From Bifidobacterium minimum (GTDB taxonomy: Bacteria; Actinomycetota; Actinomycetes; Actinomycetales; Bifidobacteriaceae): a stretch of 64,000 nt of DNA. Both the position numbers and the translations under genes were made by a program. The notes beneath the pieces were generated by a model. That model was not told where the DNA came from, searched no databases, and saw only the letters and a program-made list of their open reading frames with translations. Shown piece by piece: positions 1 through 8,548 of this stretch; positions within the stretch are counted from its first letter, which is position 1, and each line of letters opens with the position of its first letter. The DNA lies in NCBI RefSeq assembly GCF_000741645.1, contig NZ_JGZD01000009.1, forward strand, positions 1 through 64,000, written 5' to 3'.

Positions 1-2
1 AC

Positions 3-329
3 TGGTCAAAGAAGTATCCGGCTATCAGGAGTCTGTGGCTCAACGCGTGGGAACGGTTCATTCCATTCCTGGACTACGACGTGGAGATCCGCAAGGTCAT
101 CTGCTCGACCAACGCGATCGAGAGTCTGAACGCTCGGTTCCGCCGCTCCATACGCGCCAGGGGCGACTTCCCCAACGAGCAGGCCGCCCTCAAATGCCTC
201 TACCTGACCGTCCGCTCCCTGGACCCGACCGGCAGAGGTCAGGTACGATGGATGACACGATGGAAGCCCGCATTGAACGCGTTCGCCATCACCTTCGCCG
301 ACCGCTGGCCGGACGGAGACAACCAATAA
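3..329 (+). pseudogene. IS256-family transposase, C-terminal fragment (cut by window edge)
   Basis: The open frame enters from the left edge and ends at TAA 327-329. About 108 residues of a Mutator/IS256-type transposase C-terminus are visible. They include the conserved stretch STNAIESLNARFRR, whose Glu is expected to be the third residue of the DDE catalytic triad, followed by the usual end about 75 residues later. The enzyme would cut and join transposon ends. The 5' part lies outside the window, so whether the element is intact cannot be judged. The sequence just after the stop (about 341-366) resembles the terminal inverted repeat of such elements. Confidence 0.85.
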
Positions 330-363
330 TGAAAACCGCCAGTTACACACTTAATGAGATAGT

Positions 364-389
364 CCCGGAACAAAACCCAGTCCACATCA
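364..389 (+). repeat. Solo terminal repeat related to the IS3 element at 9153-10462
   Basis: This stretch nearly matches the right-hand inverted repeat of the IS3-type element at 10437-10462, with one substitution and one missing A, and lies in the same orientation. It directly abuts the presumed right end of the IS256-type element and is not accompanied by an IS3 transposase here. It is probably a scar of a nested insertion or of recombination between IS copies. Confidence 0.7.
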
Positions 390-403
390 GGTGCCGGTGG
401 GGG

Positions 404-1345
404 TCATACGGTGTGTTCGGGTTTGTTGTGTAGCCATGAGGCGATGTTGCCGAGTACTTGGCGGGCGCGGAAGCTGAGGGCTTCGGTTGTGTCGAAGCCG
501 ATGTGGGGTGTGAGCACGGTGTGGGGGGCGTGCAGGATGGGTGTGTCTGCGGGCAGTGGTGGTTCGGTGTTGAACACGTCGAGTCCGGCTCCTGCGATGG
601 TGCCGTCCGACAGTGCCCTTGCGAGTGCGTCATTGTCGACCACGGGGCCGCGGGCTGTGTTGATGAGTAACGCACCTGGTTTCATCTGTGCCAGCCGCTG
701 GCCGTCGATGAGGTGCTCGGTGTGTGGGGTTAGGGGCACGTGGACCGAGACGATGTCGGATCGGTGCAGCAGTTCGTCCAAGCCGACGATTTTGATGCCG
801 TCGACCGGATGGCCGGAATGGTTGAAGCCGATGGTCGTGGCTCCGAAGGCCCGGGCGAGGGCGGCGGTTGCCTGTCCGATGCGTCCGGTGCCGATCACGC
901 CGAAGACGCGGCCTGCGATCTGTGCGCCGGTGAGACCGGCGGCGGTGCCGCCGCTGCGAACGCTGTGGTCGGCTGTTATGAGGTCACGCAAGAGTGACAG
1001 CGTCAGGCCGATGGCCAACTCGGCCACTGCCTGGGTGGGGTAGGTGGGTGAGTTCGCCACCATGATCCCATGACCGTGGCAGTAGTCGACGTCCACGTGG
1101 TCATATCCCACGAATCCGATCGACACCATCCGCAGGTGGTCGCACTGTTGGAGAATGTTCTGGCGGAGGGGCATGTTGGCGATCACGATGACGTCGGCGT
1201 CACGCACGCGACGCGCGTATTCAGCATCATCCGCCGGACGATCCTGGTAGCGCACGACCTGCACATCACCGGGCAGCGTCCGCCGGATGTCCTCGTCCAA
1301 TTCCCCGTCGGAAACATGCAACGGTTCTGCCACAACGATCTTCAT
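404..1345 (-). CDS. D-isomer specific 2-hydroxyacid dehydrogenase
   Basis: A 313-residue NAD-dependent dehydrogenase of the phosphoglycerate/D-lactate dehydrogenase superfamily, cytosolic, which should interconvert a 2-hydroxyacid and its 2-keto acid. Visible are the Rossmann motif GVIGTGRIGQ (about residue 150), the catalytic Arg in NTARGPVVD, the Glu in DVFNTEPP and the catalytic His in LTPHIGFDT. The start at 1345 is chosen because AGGAGG lies five bases upstream (1351-1356). An upstream in-frame ATG at 1378 would add 11 residues without such a site. The substrate cannot be told from sequence. It stands alone, convergent with the IS debris to its left. Confidence 0.9.
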   Translation of the reverse strand: MKIVVAEPLHVSDGELDEDIRRTLPGDVQVVRYQDRPADDAEYARRVRDADVIVIANMPLRQNILQQCDHLRMVSIGFVGYDHVDVDYCHGHGIMVANSPTYPTQAVAELAIGLTLSLLRDLITADHSVRSGGTAAGLTGAQIAGRVFGVIGTGRIGQATAALARAFGATTIGFNHSGHPVDGIKIVGLDELLHRSDIVSVHVPLTPHTEHLIDGQRLAQMKPGALLINTARGPVVDNDALARALSDGTIAGAGLDVFNTEPPLPADTPILHAPHTVLTPHIGFDTTEALSFRARQVLGNIASWLHNKPEHTV

Positions 1346-1537
1346 AACTGCCTCCTGGTATTGCTTCTCGTCTATCAACCCTATGCCCCGAGCACGAACT
1401 TCGAATGCCTATGTCTGATCAGGCGCTGCCCAGAAAACTGTCAAAAGATGCCAAGCAGCGGCGCTATGTGTAGGAAAGGTCTCATTGATCGCCCGAAAAT
1501 CACGAGCCGGAAGATATCTCGATCGTGTATGTCCGGT

Positions 1538-1759
1538 TCACTGTTTTTCTTCTCGAACGTAGATCAGAATGTCGCCAGGCTGGCATTCCAGTGCCTCGCA
1601 AATGGCTGCGAGCGTGGAGAACCGTACGGCAGACACCTTGTTGTTCTTGATTTTCGATAGATTGACGTTGGTGATGCCAACCTGTTCGGCTAGCCAGTTG
1701 AGGCTGCGGCCGCGCTTCTGCATCATGCGATCCAGCCGCAGCACGATGTGTCCGGTCAT
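1538..1759 (-). CDS. XRE/Cro-type helix-turn-helix regulator (YozG-like)
   Basis: A 73-residue protein made of one HTH domain: LNWLAEQVGITNVNLSKIKNNK is the helix-turn-helix, followed by ALECQPGDILIYV, typical of the small Cro/C1 regulators paired with DUF2975 proteins. Its ATG overlaps the stop of the upstream membrane-protein gene by four bases (ATGA), so the two are translationally coupled. It probably represses its own operon, possibly through the AT-rich repeats at 2482-2533. The start is fixed by the overlap. Confidence 0.85.
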   Translation of the reverse strand: MTGHIVLRLDRMMQKRGRSLNWLAEQVGITNVNLSKIKNNKVSAVRFSTLAAICEALECQPGDILIYVREEKQ

Positions 1760-2448
1760 AGCAGCCCGTCCACCTCGCGCTGCAGCTCGCCGCCATATGA
1801 GAACACGTGTGCGAGACTCAAAGCCACCAGCCCGAGCATGATGCACAGGATGCCGTAGCTGAAGCCGATGCTCACGGCGCCGACCACGAAGAACCCCAGC
1901 AGTGAGGTGGCAAATCCGCCCAATGGCGCAATGATTAGATACATGCCGATTCTTCGCATGCGGGCTATCAGAGCTGAGCGGAAGGGGGATTCCATCTCGT
2001 CTGAGAAGTAGTCCCTGTCTCGATTCTCTGCCCGGGCAACATTCCAGCGGTAGAGTTCGGAGCACGTCGATCCGACCTCATGGAAGGACAGCGCGAACAT
2101 CGCGATTACCAGCATCGTGCTCAGCACGGTGATCACCAGAGCTGGTATGCTCACTTGATCCGAACCCCCGAAGGTACTGAGGCGAATGCTCGTGTCCAGG
2201 ACCTGACCGTCGATCTCGAAATTCCACACACCGAAATGGACCACTGCCGTCTCGCCCTCTCTGCCCAGCTCCAGCGACTGAGGGGATAATACCGCGATCC
2301 CAAGCAGTACCGGACCAATGGCGAAAGATATCCACAGGAATACTTCGCCGAGCCGGGCGCATGTATGTGCGATGCCGTTCACCGCCTGCATGCGTCGGAC
2401 GGGATCTGACCACCAAGAGGTTCGTGCGGACTTGATGTTGCTCTTCAT
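1756..2448 (-). CDS. DUF2975-type membrane protein
   Basis: A 230-residue polytopic membrane protein. Hydrophobic segments lie near residues 35-55, 100-125 and 165-215 (a long segment that can span twice), giving about four helices, with a loop between the first two that could face outside. Length and the immediately following small XRE regulator match the DUF2975/YoaS family, whose function is unknown. The start at 2448 is chosen because GGGAG lies four bases upstream. A start nine codons earlier is possible but has no good ribosome site. The gene is first in a two-gene operon. Confidence 0.8.
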   Translation of the reverse strand: MKSNIKSARTSWWSDPVRRMQAVNGIAHTCARLGEVFLWISFAIGPVLLGIAVLSPQSLELGREGETAVVHFGVWNFEIDGQVLDTSIRLSTFGGSDQVSIPALVITVLSTMLVIAMFALSFHEVGSTCSELYRWNVARAENRDRDYFSDEMESPFRSALIARMRRIGMYLIIAPLGGFATSLLGFFVVGAVSIGFSYGILCIMLGLVALSLAHVFSYGGELQREVDGLL

Positions 2449-2481
2449 GGCTCTCCCTTTCGTAGCCACTTGCATTGATGG

Positions 2482-2533
2482 ATATTCTTATCATGGTTCA
2501 TTGTTTATCGTTTGTCAATAAATATTCTTATCA
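2482..2533. promoter_or_regulatory. Two copies of a 12-bp AT-rich repeat upstream of the DUF2975/XRE operon
   Basis: ATATTCTTATCA occurs at 2482-2493 and again at 2522-2533, exactly 40 bp apart (about four helical turns). TTGTTTATC and CAATAAACA nearby form partial inverted copies. The site lies 35-85 bp upstream of the operon start at 2448. It is a plausible autoregulatory operator for the XRE protein. This is inferred from position and repetition only. Confidence 0.45.
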
Positions 2534-2549
2534 ATAAACATTAATCCCT

Positions 2550-2640
2550 GTTGACTGCAACAGACGATCCGAGAGCCACGTGCTGACTCCTGTATCCATG
2601 TCGCAGCATCTTCGCGTCGGATCTTCGCCATGACATTCAG
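2550..2640 (-). repeat. Short decayed segment shared with about 8640-8720
   Basis: About 60 bp (near 2570-2632) resembles 8654-8716, sharing CACGTGCTGACT, TCCATGTC and CAGCATCTTC. Read on the minus strand both copies can give a similar peptide: REDAATWIQESAR here and HEDAVTWTGKSAR there. I do not recognise the source protein. These are probably two remnants of one gene family or of an insertion element. Confidence 0.45.
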
Positions 2641-2685
2641 ACACCCATCTCGCGGGCACAATCCTCGAGATGCGCAAGAAGCCGA

Positions 2686-3567
2686 TCAGTTGGCGTCTGA
2701 TGCTGCAGCGAGCAGGGGAACGATAACGTCGCTGATTGGCGTGGGAATGCCGTGGACCCTGCCTAGGCGTTGGATGACGCCGTTGCGGATGTCCCATTCG
2801 AGTGGCCGTCCCGCTTCATGGTCAGCGAGGATCGAGTTTCCCATGTCGGGCGGGGATGACTGATATATATTGAGGATCTCTTGCGGGGTACCGTCATCCA
2901 GAGAAGCACCCTCGGCGCGGGCAACCTGGAGGCATTCATCGAGGTAGTCAAGGGTGAGACGAGAGATGTCGGCTCGGCGATACGTGCCGGAGCGGCGTCC
3001 TGTGAGGACCATGAGCCCGCCTGCGGCGTTCTGCAGGAGTTTTCGCCAGGCAAGGGAACTGAAATCGGCTGATAGTTCGGCTTCGCACCATGTGTTATCA
3101 AGGACTGCCTGAATCACCTTTGAGGCTTGCGTATCCGGAAGGGTGAGTTGCGCATGGCCTCTCAGGAGTATGGACCCATCCGGCTGTGCCTGTGCGGGGA
3201 ACCACACAACCGCGGGAATCACCTGAGATCCTGCGGCGTATGGCGTGACCATCCGAACTTGTTCGATGCCGTTCTGCAGAACACACACGACCGTATGCGG
3301 ACCGCAGAGTGATGTGAGCCAGCCGGCCGCCGCCTCGGTCTGCGTTGCCTTGACGGCGAGAAAGACAACATCCGCTGTGTCGGCCTGCTCTGCAGGATCC
3401 GTGAGTATAGGACCGGGCACGGTGATGATCCGTGTGCCGTCCAGCAGCGTGAGATGATCGCGATGTCTGTGGCCACAGAGCACCGGCGTATTGCCGGACT
3501 CATGCAGTGCGGCTGCGATCGTGGTACCGATGGCTCCCGGGCCGACAATGGCGGTTGAAAAACTCAT
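2686..3567 (-). CDS. 2-dehydropantoate 2-reductase family protein
   Basis: A 293-residue ketopantoate reductase (PanE/ApbA) family protein, expected to reduce ketopantoate to pantoate with NADPH in pantothenate synthesis. The N-terminal Rossmann motif is STAIVGPGAIGTTIA. The family's conserved VLQNGIEQ and LAWRKLLQNAA segments (the latter carrying the expected catalytic Lys) are present, and length is normal. The start at 3567 follows AAAGGTGG, about seven bases upstream. The frame stays open 100 codons further, but that part runs through an intergenic repeat and is not protein-like. Family members without a confirmed role in pantothenate synthesis exist, so no gene symbol is given. Confidence 0.87.
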   Translation of the reverse strand: MSFSTAIVGPGAIGTTIAAALHESGNTPVLCGHRHRDHLTLLDGTRIITVPGPILTDPAEQADTADVVFLAVKATQTEAAAGWLTSLCGPHTVVCVLQNGIEQVRMVTPYAAGSQVIPAVVWFPAQAQPDGSILLRGHAQLTLPDTQASKVIQAVLDNTWCEAELSADFSSLAWRKLLQNAAGGLMVLTGRRSGTYRRADISRLTLDYLDECLQVARAEGASLDDGTPQEILNIYQSSPPDMGNSILADHEAGRPLEWDIRNGVIQRLGRVHGIPTPISDVIVPLLAAASDAN

Positions 3568-3638
3568 GCCATCCACCTTTCTCACAGTGGTGATCGGTGT
3601 CGATGCTGCAATCGTACTTCCAAGGCATCCTGTGTCCA

Positions 3639-3743
3639 CTGTCATCCTGCGCGTAGTCGCAGGATCCTGCGAGTCGCTTCGCTCCCGCAGGATGACGGGA
3701 GGGACGGGTTGCTCCCGCAGGATGACGGGAAGTGCAGGATGAC
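3639..3743. repeat. Intergenic palindromic repeat cluster (GTCATCCTGC type)
   Basis: GTCATCCTGCG at 3641 is inverted as CGCAGGATGAC at 3686-3696. The unit GCTCCCGCAGGATGAC is repeated directly at 3681-3696 and 3711-3726, and GCAGGATGAC occurs a third time at 3734-3743. This has the look of the small dispersed hairpin repeats common between bacterial genes. It lies directly upstream of the ketopantoate reductase gene, and its extent here is read directly. Confidence 0.8.
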
Positions 3744-3920
3744 AGCAATCCCACTCCCACAATTCGAATGTTGAAACGTCCGGAAGATCGTCCGCACTGC
3801 CCACCGAATGGAATCTCGTGTTATATATGTGGTTGTTCGCTGTAGTCGTACGCGCACACGGATCAAGTTCGTCCAAGTCGGGTAGTGGTCACCAACTGGC
3901 ATAGGTAGTGGAAAAGAAGA

Positions 3921-4443
3921 ATGAAGCGATTGCCAGCGTTGCACTGGGCCCTGCTTGGGTTCATGTTTTCGGCGTTGAGCAATGCCGTATTCGAGGGAGA
4001 GCTGGGTGCCAGGCGTGCTGATAGCCATGCTGCCGGCGTGGGTGATCGCCTTCCGCTCGACGTTCGGAACGGTCAGTGATTTCCTCTCCCCATGTGCAGG
4101 TTACCTGGTCGAACGGTTCGGCGCGTTCAAAGCGCTCGCCGTTACCGAAGGGCTTGAGGGTGTGTTGTGTCTGGTGGTCGCGCTTGTTCCCAGCGGATGG
4201 TCGCAATGTAAGTGGCTGCTGCCTACGTTGGCGTGTCTGCTGCTGGTGACTGGGCAGGTTATCGATGTCGCATCGGAGGTGTTTGAGGTCGATGCCGCTG
4301 AAGGCGATGATGACATGCTGATTCGATACAGCGGTATCGTCGGCAGTATCTCCAGCCTGATCGGCACACCCATCGCCCTGGTCGCCAGCACCGCCTTCCT
4401 TGTCATCACTCCATCACTGGTTAAGCGAAAGCCTAAACCATAA
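3921..4443 (+). pseudogene. MFS-type transporter, frameshifted and truncated
   Basis: The ATG at 3921 begins a hydrophobic reading (about 30 residues, ending VFEGELGA) that continues only in another frame from about 4000: GVLIAMLPAWVIAF, then LSPCAGYLVERFGAFKAL, the loop pattern between helices 2 and 3 of major facilitator proteins. The joined product has only about 170 residues and perhaps five helices, against some 400 residues and 12 helices for a full transporter, and it ends at TAA 4441-4443. Both a frameshift and loss of the C-terminal half are present, so this is a relic. Substrate unknown. Confidence 0.7.
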
Positions 4444-5085
4444 GCGAAGAGCAGTGTTGCATGTGCATACGTTACGCCATATGGTTTACGTGGTAAGCCA
4501 CATGCCCTACGTTCCCAGGCATCAGGTTGAAGCCGTCGGTCATCAACCACATTCTCCCGTCATGGTTGCGTATGCTAGGTGTGAGCGATGAGAGCAATCA
4601 TTCTCAGTCATTAAGCGGCCCATTCGGACTCGAGCGGATTACTGTGTGAACCTGAAAGGCGAACTCGCCAGGTATGCCGGAGAGGCACTTGTATTGATGG
4701 GTTCTTTCATAAAGGAATGACAGTGGACCGCACCATGAGAAGAGATGAAACATTGCGTGTAGTGGAAAATGATGACAGCATATCTCTGTTTTCGATGGCA
4801 TGAATCTAGCTTGTGAAGTGTCGTGCAACGTTTGCGTCTTTGTCTATACCTAATGAGAAGGAGCGGCTGCAATGCATGTAACTGCAGTATTGCTGACCAC
4901 GGTCATGACCCTTTGCCCGCCTTCGGCGGCCGGGGTCATTGGGTATCAGTCGGTTGGTCCCGTTGAGCAGGTGGGCAATATCAATATGTATACTCCCCAG
5001 CGTGTGAAGTGCCCGTATCTCTTGCGAATTCTCAAATGGTGCAAGTAGGTGGTTCCTGGCCCCCAAACCCACTTTCACTCGCATG
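4444..5085. other. Gene-poor stretch with one GC-rich hairpin
   Basis: No convincing gene is seen here. The only clear structure is a hairpin at 4905-4939: ATGACCC pairs with GGGTCAT, with an inner CCGCC/GGCGG stem around a three-base loop. No T-run follows on either strand, so a terminator role is doubtful. Short frames of 60-90 codons on both strands lack ribosome sites and protein-like composition. Confidence 0.5.
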
Positions 5086-5132
5086 AATTGTCACGCGACA
5101 ATTATTTGATGATTACAAATGATGATCACAAA
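5086..5132. promoter_or_regulatory. Palindrome plus tandem 13-bp repeats upstream of the secreted peptide gene
   Basis: AATTGTC (5086-5092) and GACAATT (5097-5103) form a 7-bp inverted repeat around ACGC. Directly after it, TGATGATTACAAA (5107-5119) is repeated head-to-tail as TGATGATCACAAA (5120-5132) with one mismatch. An inverted partial copy, GTTTGTGAT, lies at 5198-5206. The sites are 175-220 bp upstream of the start at 5307. They are a reasonable binding site for the response regulator encoded downstream, by inference only. Confidence 0.5.
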
Positions 5133-5306
5133 CGGAGACGCGAATCATGGTAGAAAGGCGATCCATGCTTTGATTCCACGCTTATTCTTCCGTCATAGTT
5201 TGTGATGACATCCATTATTCTCCGCCGTACATGGCTGGTTACCTTGGTACTGGTTGGCATGAACCAACCTGAGAACAATCACGCAATGAGTTCATGGAGG
5301 GAAGCA

Positions 5307-5876
5307 ATGATGAAGGTTTCATCACATGCAGGGTTGAAGAACAGAATAGCTGTCGCAATGACTGCTGCCATTGTTTGCTTTGGTGTCGGTATAGGGACAA
5401 CCGGGGTGGCGAATGCAGCGGAGGTGGAAACCAATACTGTTTATTCGAGTCTTATCACAACTACTTCGAAACCGTCGTTGTCGGATGAAGAACTTGATTT
5501 CCTGATTGCAAGACTTGATCAGCTTCCGGATAACATCAAACGGGCGAATCCAAAGGATATCCACAACTATGCGACCAAACTCGACCATTTTCTCGCTGGA
5601 GGTTCCTTCAGCGATGTAACCGGTATCACTCCTATGGGTACCAATTGGCCGAAATGTATCTTCGAAATAGGGATGCTGGTCGTACAGTACGGTATACCTG
5701 TCGCCAAAGTGTTGAAATGGCTGAAAGAGGCAAAGGCAATCTGGGGAGGAGTCAGTGGCATCTGGTGGGCGATACGTCATGGTGTTGCAGCTGCGGAGAT
5801 GGGATCCGATGCCGCTAAAGTGCTGAGTGGCTTGTTGGGTACACAAGGTGTCATCGACGCTTGTTTCAATGCGTGA
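5307..5876 (+). CDS. Secreted small protein of unknown family (bacteriocin- or signal-like)
   Basis: A 189-residue protein with a clear signal peptide: basic N-terminus (KNR), hydrophobic core, and a likely cleavage after ANA (about residue 38). The mature part has an acidic, polar first half and a hydrophobic, amphipathic second half rich in Gly, Ala and Trp (VSGIWWAIRHG, LSGLLGTQG). It carries two cysteines, one before the hydrophobic half (PKC) and one four residues from the end (ACFNA), which could form a disulfide. The start at 5307 has GGAGG six bases upstream. It is followed within 52 bp by a membrane protein and then a two-component system. I do not recognise the family. A role as bacteriocin, toxin or sensed peptide is a guess from context. 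Confidence 0.7.
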   Translation: MMKVSSHAGLKNRIAVAMTAAIVCFGVGIGTTGVANAAEVETNTVYSSLITTTSKPSLSDEELDFLIARLDQLPDNIKRANPKDIHNYATKLDHFLAGGSFSDVTGITPMGTNWPKCIFEIGMLVVQYGIPVAKVLKWLKEAKAIWGGVSGIWWAIRHGVAAAEMGSDAAKVLSGLLGTQGVIDACFNA

Positions 5877-5928
5877 ATCGGTGTTGTTGAATGCTACGAC
5901 GTGAAGAAATACACAATGGAGGATTGAT

Positions 5929-6507
5929 ATGGCTGATGGTGAGCATCGTGAGGAATGGTCGCCGATTCCCCTTAGGTATGTCATCCAAGGGCATGTGACG
6001 ACTGAAACGCTGCTGATTCCGGTGTATCTGCTGGCGTGCTGGCTGTGCGGGCGTATCATGCCGACGATTGCTCTGTCGTTCGGTGTGCTCTCCGCCTCGG
6101 TGATTATTGCTGCTTTGGCAAGTGCCATACCCAATGCCTGTATTCTGCATGCCATCTCGGTGCATGAACGTACGGACCATCCCAGCCCTTGGTATTTGGT
6201 ACCCCAGGCCTTGTGCCTGGCTCTTATCGCAGCTGTGGTTGTTATGGTGTTGACGGGTGGTCGTATTCAGGCCCTTGCTTTGGGGCTGATCATGGCGGTC
6301 GTGAGTCTTGTGGTGGAACTGCTCATGCTTCCCAGAAGTAAGGATCAGGTGATGAGTCGCGCCAAGGTGAGGGAGAACATGGAGCGGACCAGGGACATGA
6401 CCCATGAGGTGTTCGCCGATGAGATCGCCCATCTTCATGATGAGCAACGGCGGAAACTCGACGAGGAGAATCGTGCCCACGGTATCGACAGGATTCACCG
6501 ATCCTGA
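5929..6507 (+). CDS. Four-helix membrane protein, possible immunity or export partner
   Basis: A 192-residue membrane protein with about four hydrophobic helices (residues 23-45, 48-70, 88-108, 111-131), followed by a charged, probably helical cytoplasmic tail of about 60 residues rich in Glu, Arg and Lys. The start is fixed by GGAGG seven bases upstream of 5929. It lies 52 bp after the secreted peptide gene and 47 bp before the response regulator, so one transcript is likely. No known family was recognised. The position suggests immunity, processing or regulation linked to the peptide. This is inference. Confidence 0.65.
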   Translation: MADGEHREEWSPIPLRYVIQGHVTTETLLIPVYLLACWLCGRIMPTIALSFGVLSASVIIAALASAIPNACILHAISVHERTDHPSPWYLVPQALCLALIAAVVVMVLTGGRIQALALGLIMAVVSLVVELLMLPRSKDQVMSRAKVRENMERTRDMTHEVFADEIAHLHDEQRRKLDEENRAHGIDRIHRS

Positions 6508-6554
6508 TGAGCAAGATTAAGATGAGGTCGCAGACGACGTGAAGGAGGCGGTTG

Positions 6555-7223
6555 TTGGCGGGGTACGTGACGACGGTTGGGGTGCTGGACAATGATCAGT
6601 TCAGCCTGCGAGCTATGTCGAGCTTCCTCGTCAAGGTGCTTCCCGCCAATTTCTCGATATGCTGGCTGACGCAGGATCCGCATGGCGCCATTCGCAAATG
6701 CCTCGATGACTCTCCCAATGTGCTGTTGGTCGACATGTCTTTGGGAGACATGGATGGGGTGCAGGTGATCAGGGCCATCAGGGAACGGGATGCTCATGTG
6801 GGCCTCGTCGCGGTCACGTCGTTCCCTCTGTGGGAGTATGCCGGGGATGCAGCTGCTGCCGGTGCTCAGGGGATTGTGGGTAAGAACGATTTGGTGTCCA
6901 TGGTGTCCCTGATCAGGGATGTGGCATCTGGGCACACGGGCAACGACTACGGCAGCGCCCATTTCGATTCGGTTCAGTCTGCCTTTCGAAGGATCAGTTC
7001 CGGAGATACTGACAAGGGGAATGGACTCTCATCGCGCGAGTCTGAAATCATAGAATTGTGCAGTCGGGGTGCCACCACTTCGGTTATCGCCGCTTCGCTT
7101 GGCATATCACAGGCAACCGTCAACACCCATCTGCAGCGGGCTTGTAAAAAACTGGGGGCAAGAAATCGCGTGCATCTAGTGACGCTGTGGATGAAATCCA
7201 GTCGGCTCAGACATCGAGTGTGA
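6555..7223 (+). CDS. NarL/FixJ-type response regulator
   Basis: About 222 residues. The receiver domain starts TVGVLDNDQ, with the expected phosphoacceptor Asp in LLVDMSLGDMDG (about residue 57). The C-terminal LuxR-type helix-turn-helix (about residues 160-220) has LSSRESEIIELCSRG and the recognition segment ISQATVNTHLQRACKKLG. It should bind DNA when phosphorylated by the adjacent kinase. The start is probably TTG at 6555, six bases after AAGGAGG (6542-6548). TTG at 6552 is also possible. The kinase gene begins four bases after its stop. Confidence 0.9.
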   Translation: MAGYVTTVGVLDNDQFSLRAMSSFLVKVLPANFSICWLTQDPHGAIRKCLDDSPNVLLVDMSLGDMDGVQVIRAIRERDAHVGLVAVTSFPLWEYAGDAAAAGAQGIVGKNDLVSMVSLIRDVASGHTGNDYGSAHFDSVQSAFRRISSGDTDKGNGLSSRESEIIELCSRGATTSVIAASLGISQATVNTHLQRACKKLGARNRVHLVTLWMKSSRLRHRV

Positions 7224-7227
7224 ACGG

Positions 7228-8370
7228 ATGACCATGCCAATATGGAATGGCGTACGAAGAAGACTGCCCCACCCCGTCCTGACGTTCGGGATAGTGGCCG
7301 GACTGGCTGTGGACTCCTACTATTACTTTCTCCATTACCCAAGCGATTCCAACCAGGCTGTGCTGGCGTTCGCAGTGTACATTGCGCTCTGCATGGCCGT
7401 TCCATGGTTCCCCAGAGCCGCCTCGATCGCGGTGATCGTGTGGTATCTGTGTTGCGCAGTCCTCCCAGCCACGAACGCCGGGGCCATGCTCACGGGCACT
7501 TGTGTTGCCATCGCCGCTGTGTTCGCATTCATGAACACGGCGATCTGTCTGGCGCTCATATCCTCCTGCGCGTTGGTGCTCTACCTGACAACGGATACGG
7601 ATACGATGATCGCGATTATGATCTTCCAAACGTTTGCCGCCTTGACCGGGTACACGTGCAAACGTCATGCCGATTCCATCCGTCAACGGGAGCAACTTGC
7701 CGAAGCGCAGAGAACAGTTGCCGCACTTTCGCGCGATATGGCCCTTGCGGCACAACTGCACGACACGGTGACCAACGATCTCTCCTATATCATCACGGTC
7801 GCCTCCACGGAGAGACTGGATGCCAAGTCTGCAGTTCACAAAGCAATACTCGACTCCGTCATCAATCGTTCACAGGATGCGTTTGCCAAAACCCATGAGG
7901 TGATAGACGTTCTCAGTGGTTCGAAGCATCGAGATGTTTCGGCTGCCACGGAGTGCAGACTCAAGGCGGAGCTGGAATCGATCATGGATGCCGGGCAGCG
8001 ACGGCTCCGAAGGTTGGGATTCACGGGAAGCTGCATTGTGCGTGGAAGTGACGGGTCGATGCATGTGTTGCCTGACGTCCACACGGAGATCAGGGGCCTG
8101 CTCCTGGAGATTTTCGTCAATCTGAGGCGACACTGCAACCCGCCCACCGACTACACCGTCGCCGTCGACATCCAACACGAGGTCTGCACATTCACCACGA
8201 TGAACACCGTTAACAGGACGAGACTGCCGAAAGCCCAATCATCCGGGCGCGGACTTCACCTGCACCAAACCATCATCGAGTCCATCGGCGGGAAACTCGA
8301 CTTCGCTGTCGACGGGGACATCTGGACGTTGCATGCAGTGATTCCCTTGATGGGGAACGATCGACATTGA
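7228..8370 (+). CDS. Membrane sensor histidine kinase of the HisKA_3 (NarX-like) type
   Basis: A 380-residue sensor kinase. The first about 145 residues hold five or six hydrophobic helices. A coiled linker leads to the dimerisation/phosphoacceptor box LAAQLHDTVTNDL, whose His is the predicted autophosphorylation site. The ATPase part is rather divergent: the usual N box is hard to recognise, while a G-box-like SGRGLHLHQTIIESIGG is near the C-terminus. It partners the LuxR-type regulator directly upstream. With no extracytoplasmic sensor domain, it probably senses a ligand through its membrane helices, as peptide-pheromone kinases do, which suits the upstream secreted peptide. Confidence 0.87.
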   Translation: MTMPIWNGVRRRLPHPVLTFGIVAGLAVDSYYYFLHYPSDSNQAVLAFAVYIALCMAVPWFPRAASIAVIVWYLCCAVLPATNAGAMLTGTCVAIAAVFAFMNTAICLALISSCALVLYLTTDTDTMIAIMIFQTFAALTGYTCKRHADSIRQREQLAEAQRTVAALSRDMALAAQLHDTVTNDLSYIITVASTERLDAKSAVHKAILDSVINRSQDAFAKTHEVIDVLSGSKHRDVSAATECRLKAELESIMDAGQRRLRRLGFTGSCIVRGSDGSMHVLPDVHTEIRGLLLEIFVNLRRHCNPPTDYTVAVDIQHEVCTFTTMNTVNRTRLPKAQSSGRGLHLHQTIIESIGGKLDFAVDGDIWTLHAVIPLMGNDRH

Positions 8371-8548
8371 TGTCCTGGATGGATACAGGGGGCATGCATT
8401 GACCGCAGAAATCGAGCCGTGAGGCATTTAGATAGACTGCTCAGTGGACGGGCGCGGGGGGATACGCGGGCTGGGCGAGGCGGCCGTATTGTCCGGAGAA
8501 CAGCTTTTACGACTCATGGAACAGGTGATCCCGTTACCTACTCTGAGT

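Noticed and set aside
3568..3876. N-terminal extension of the ketopantoate reductase
   Set aside because: It runs through the GTCATCCTGC repeat, and a good ribosome site sits at the internal start 3567.
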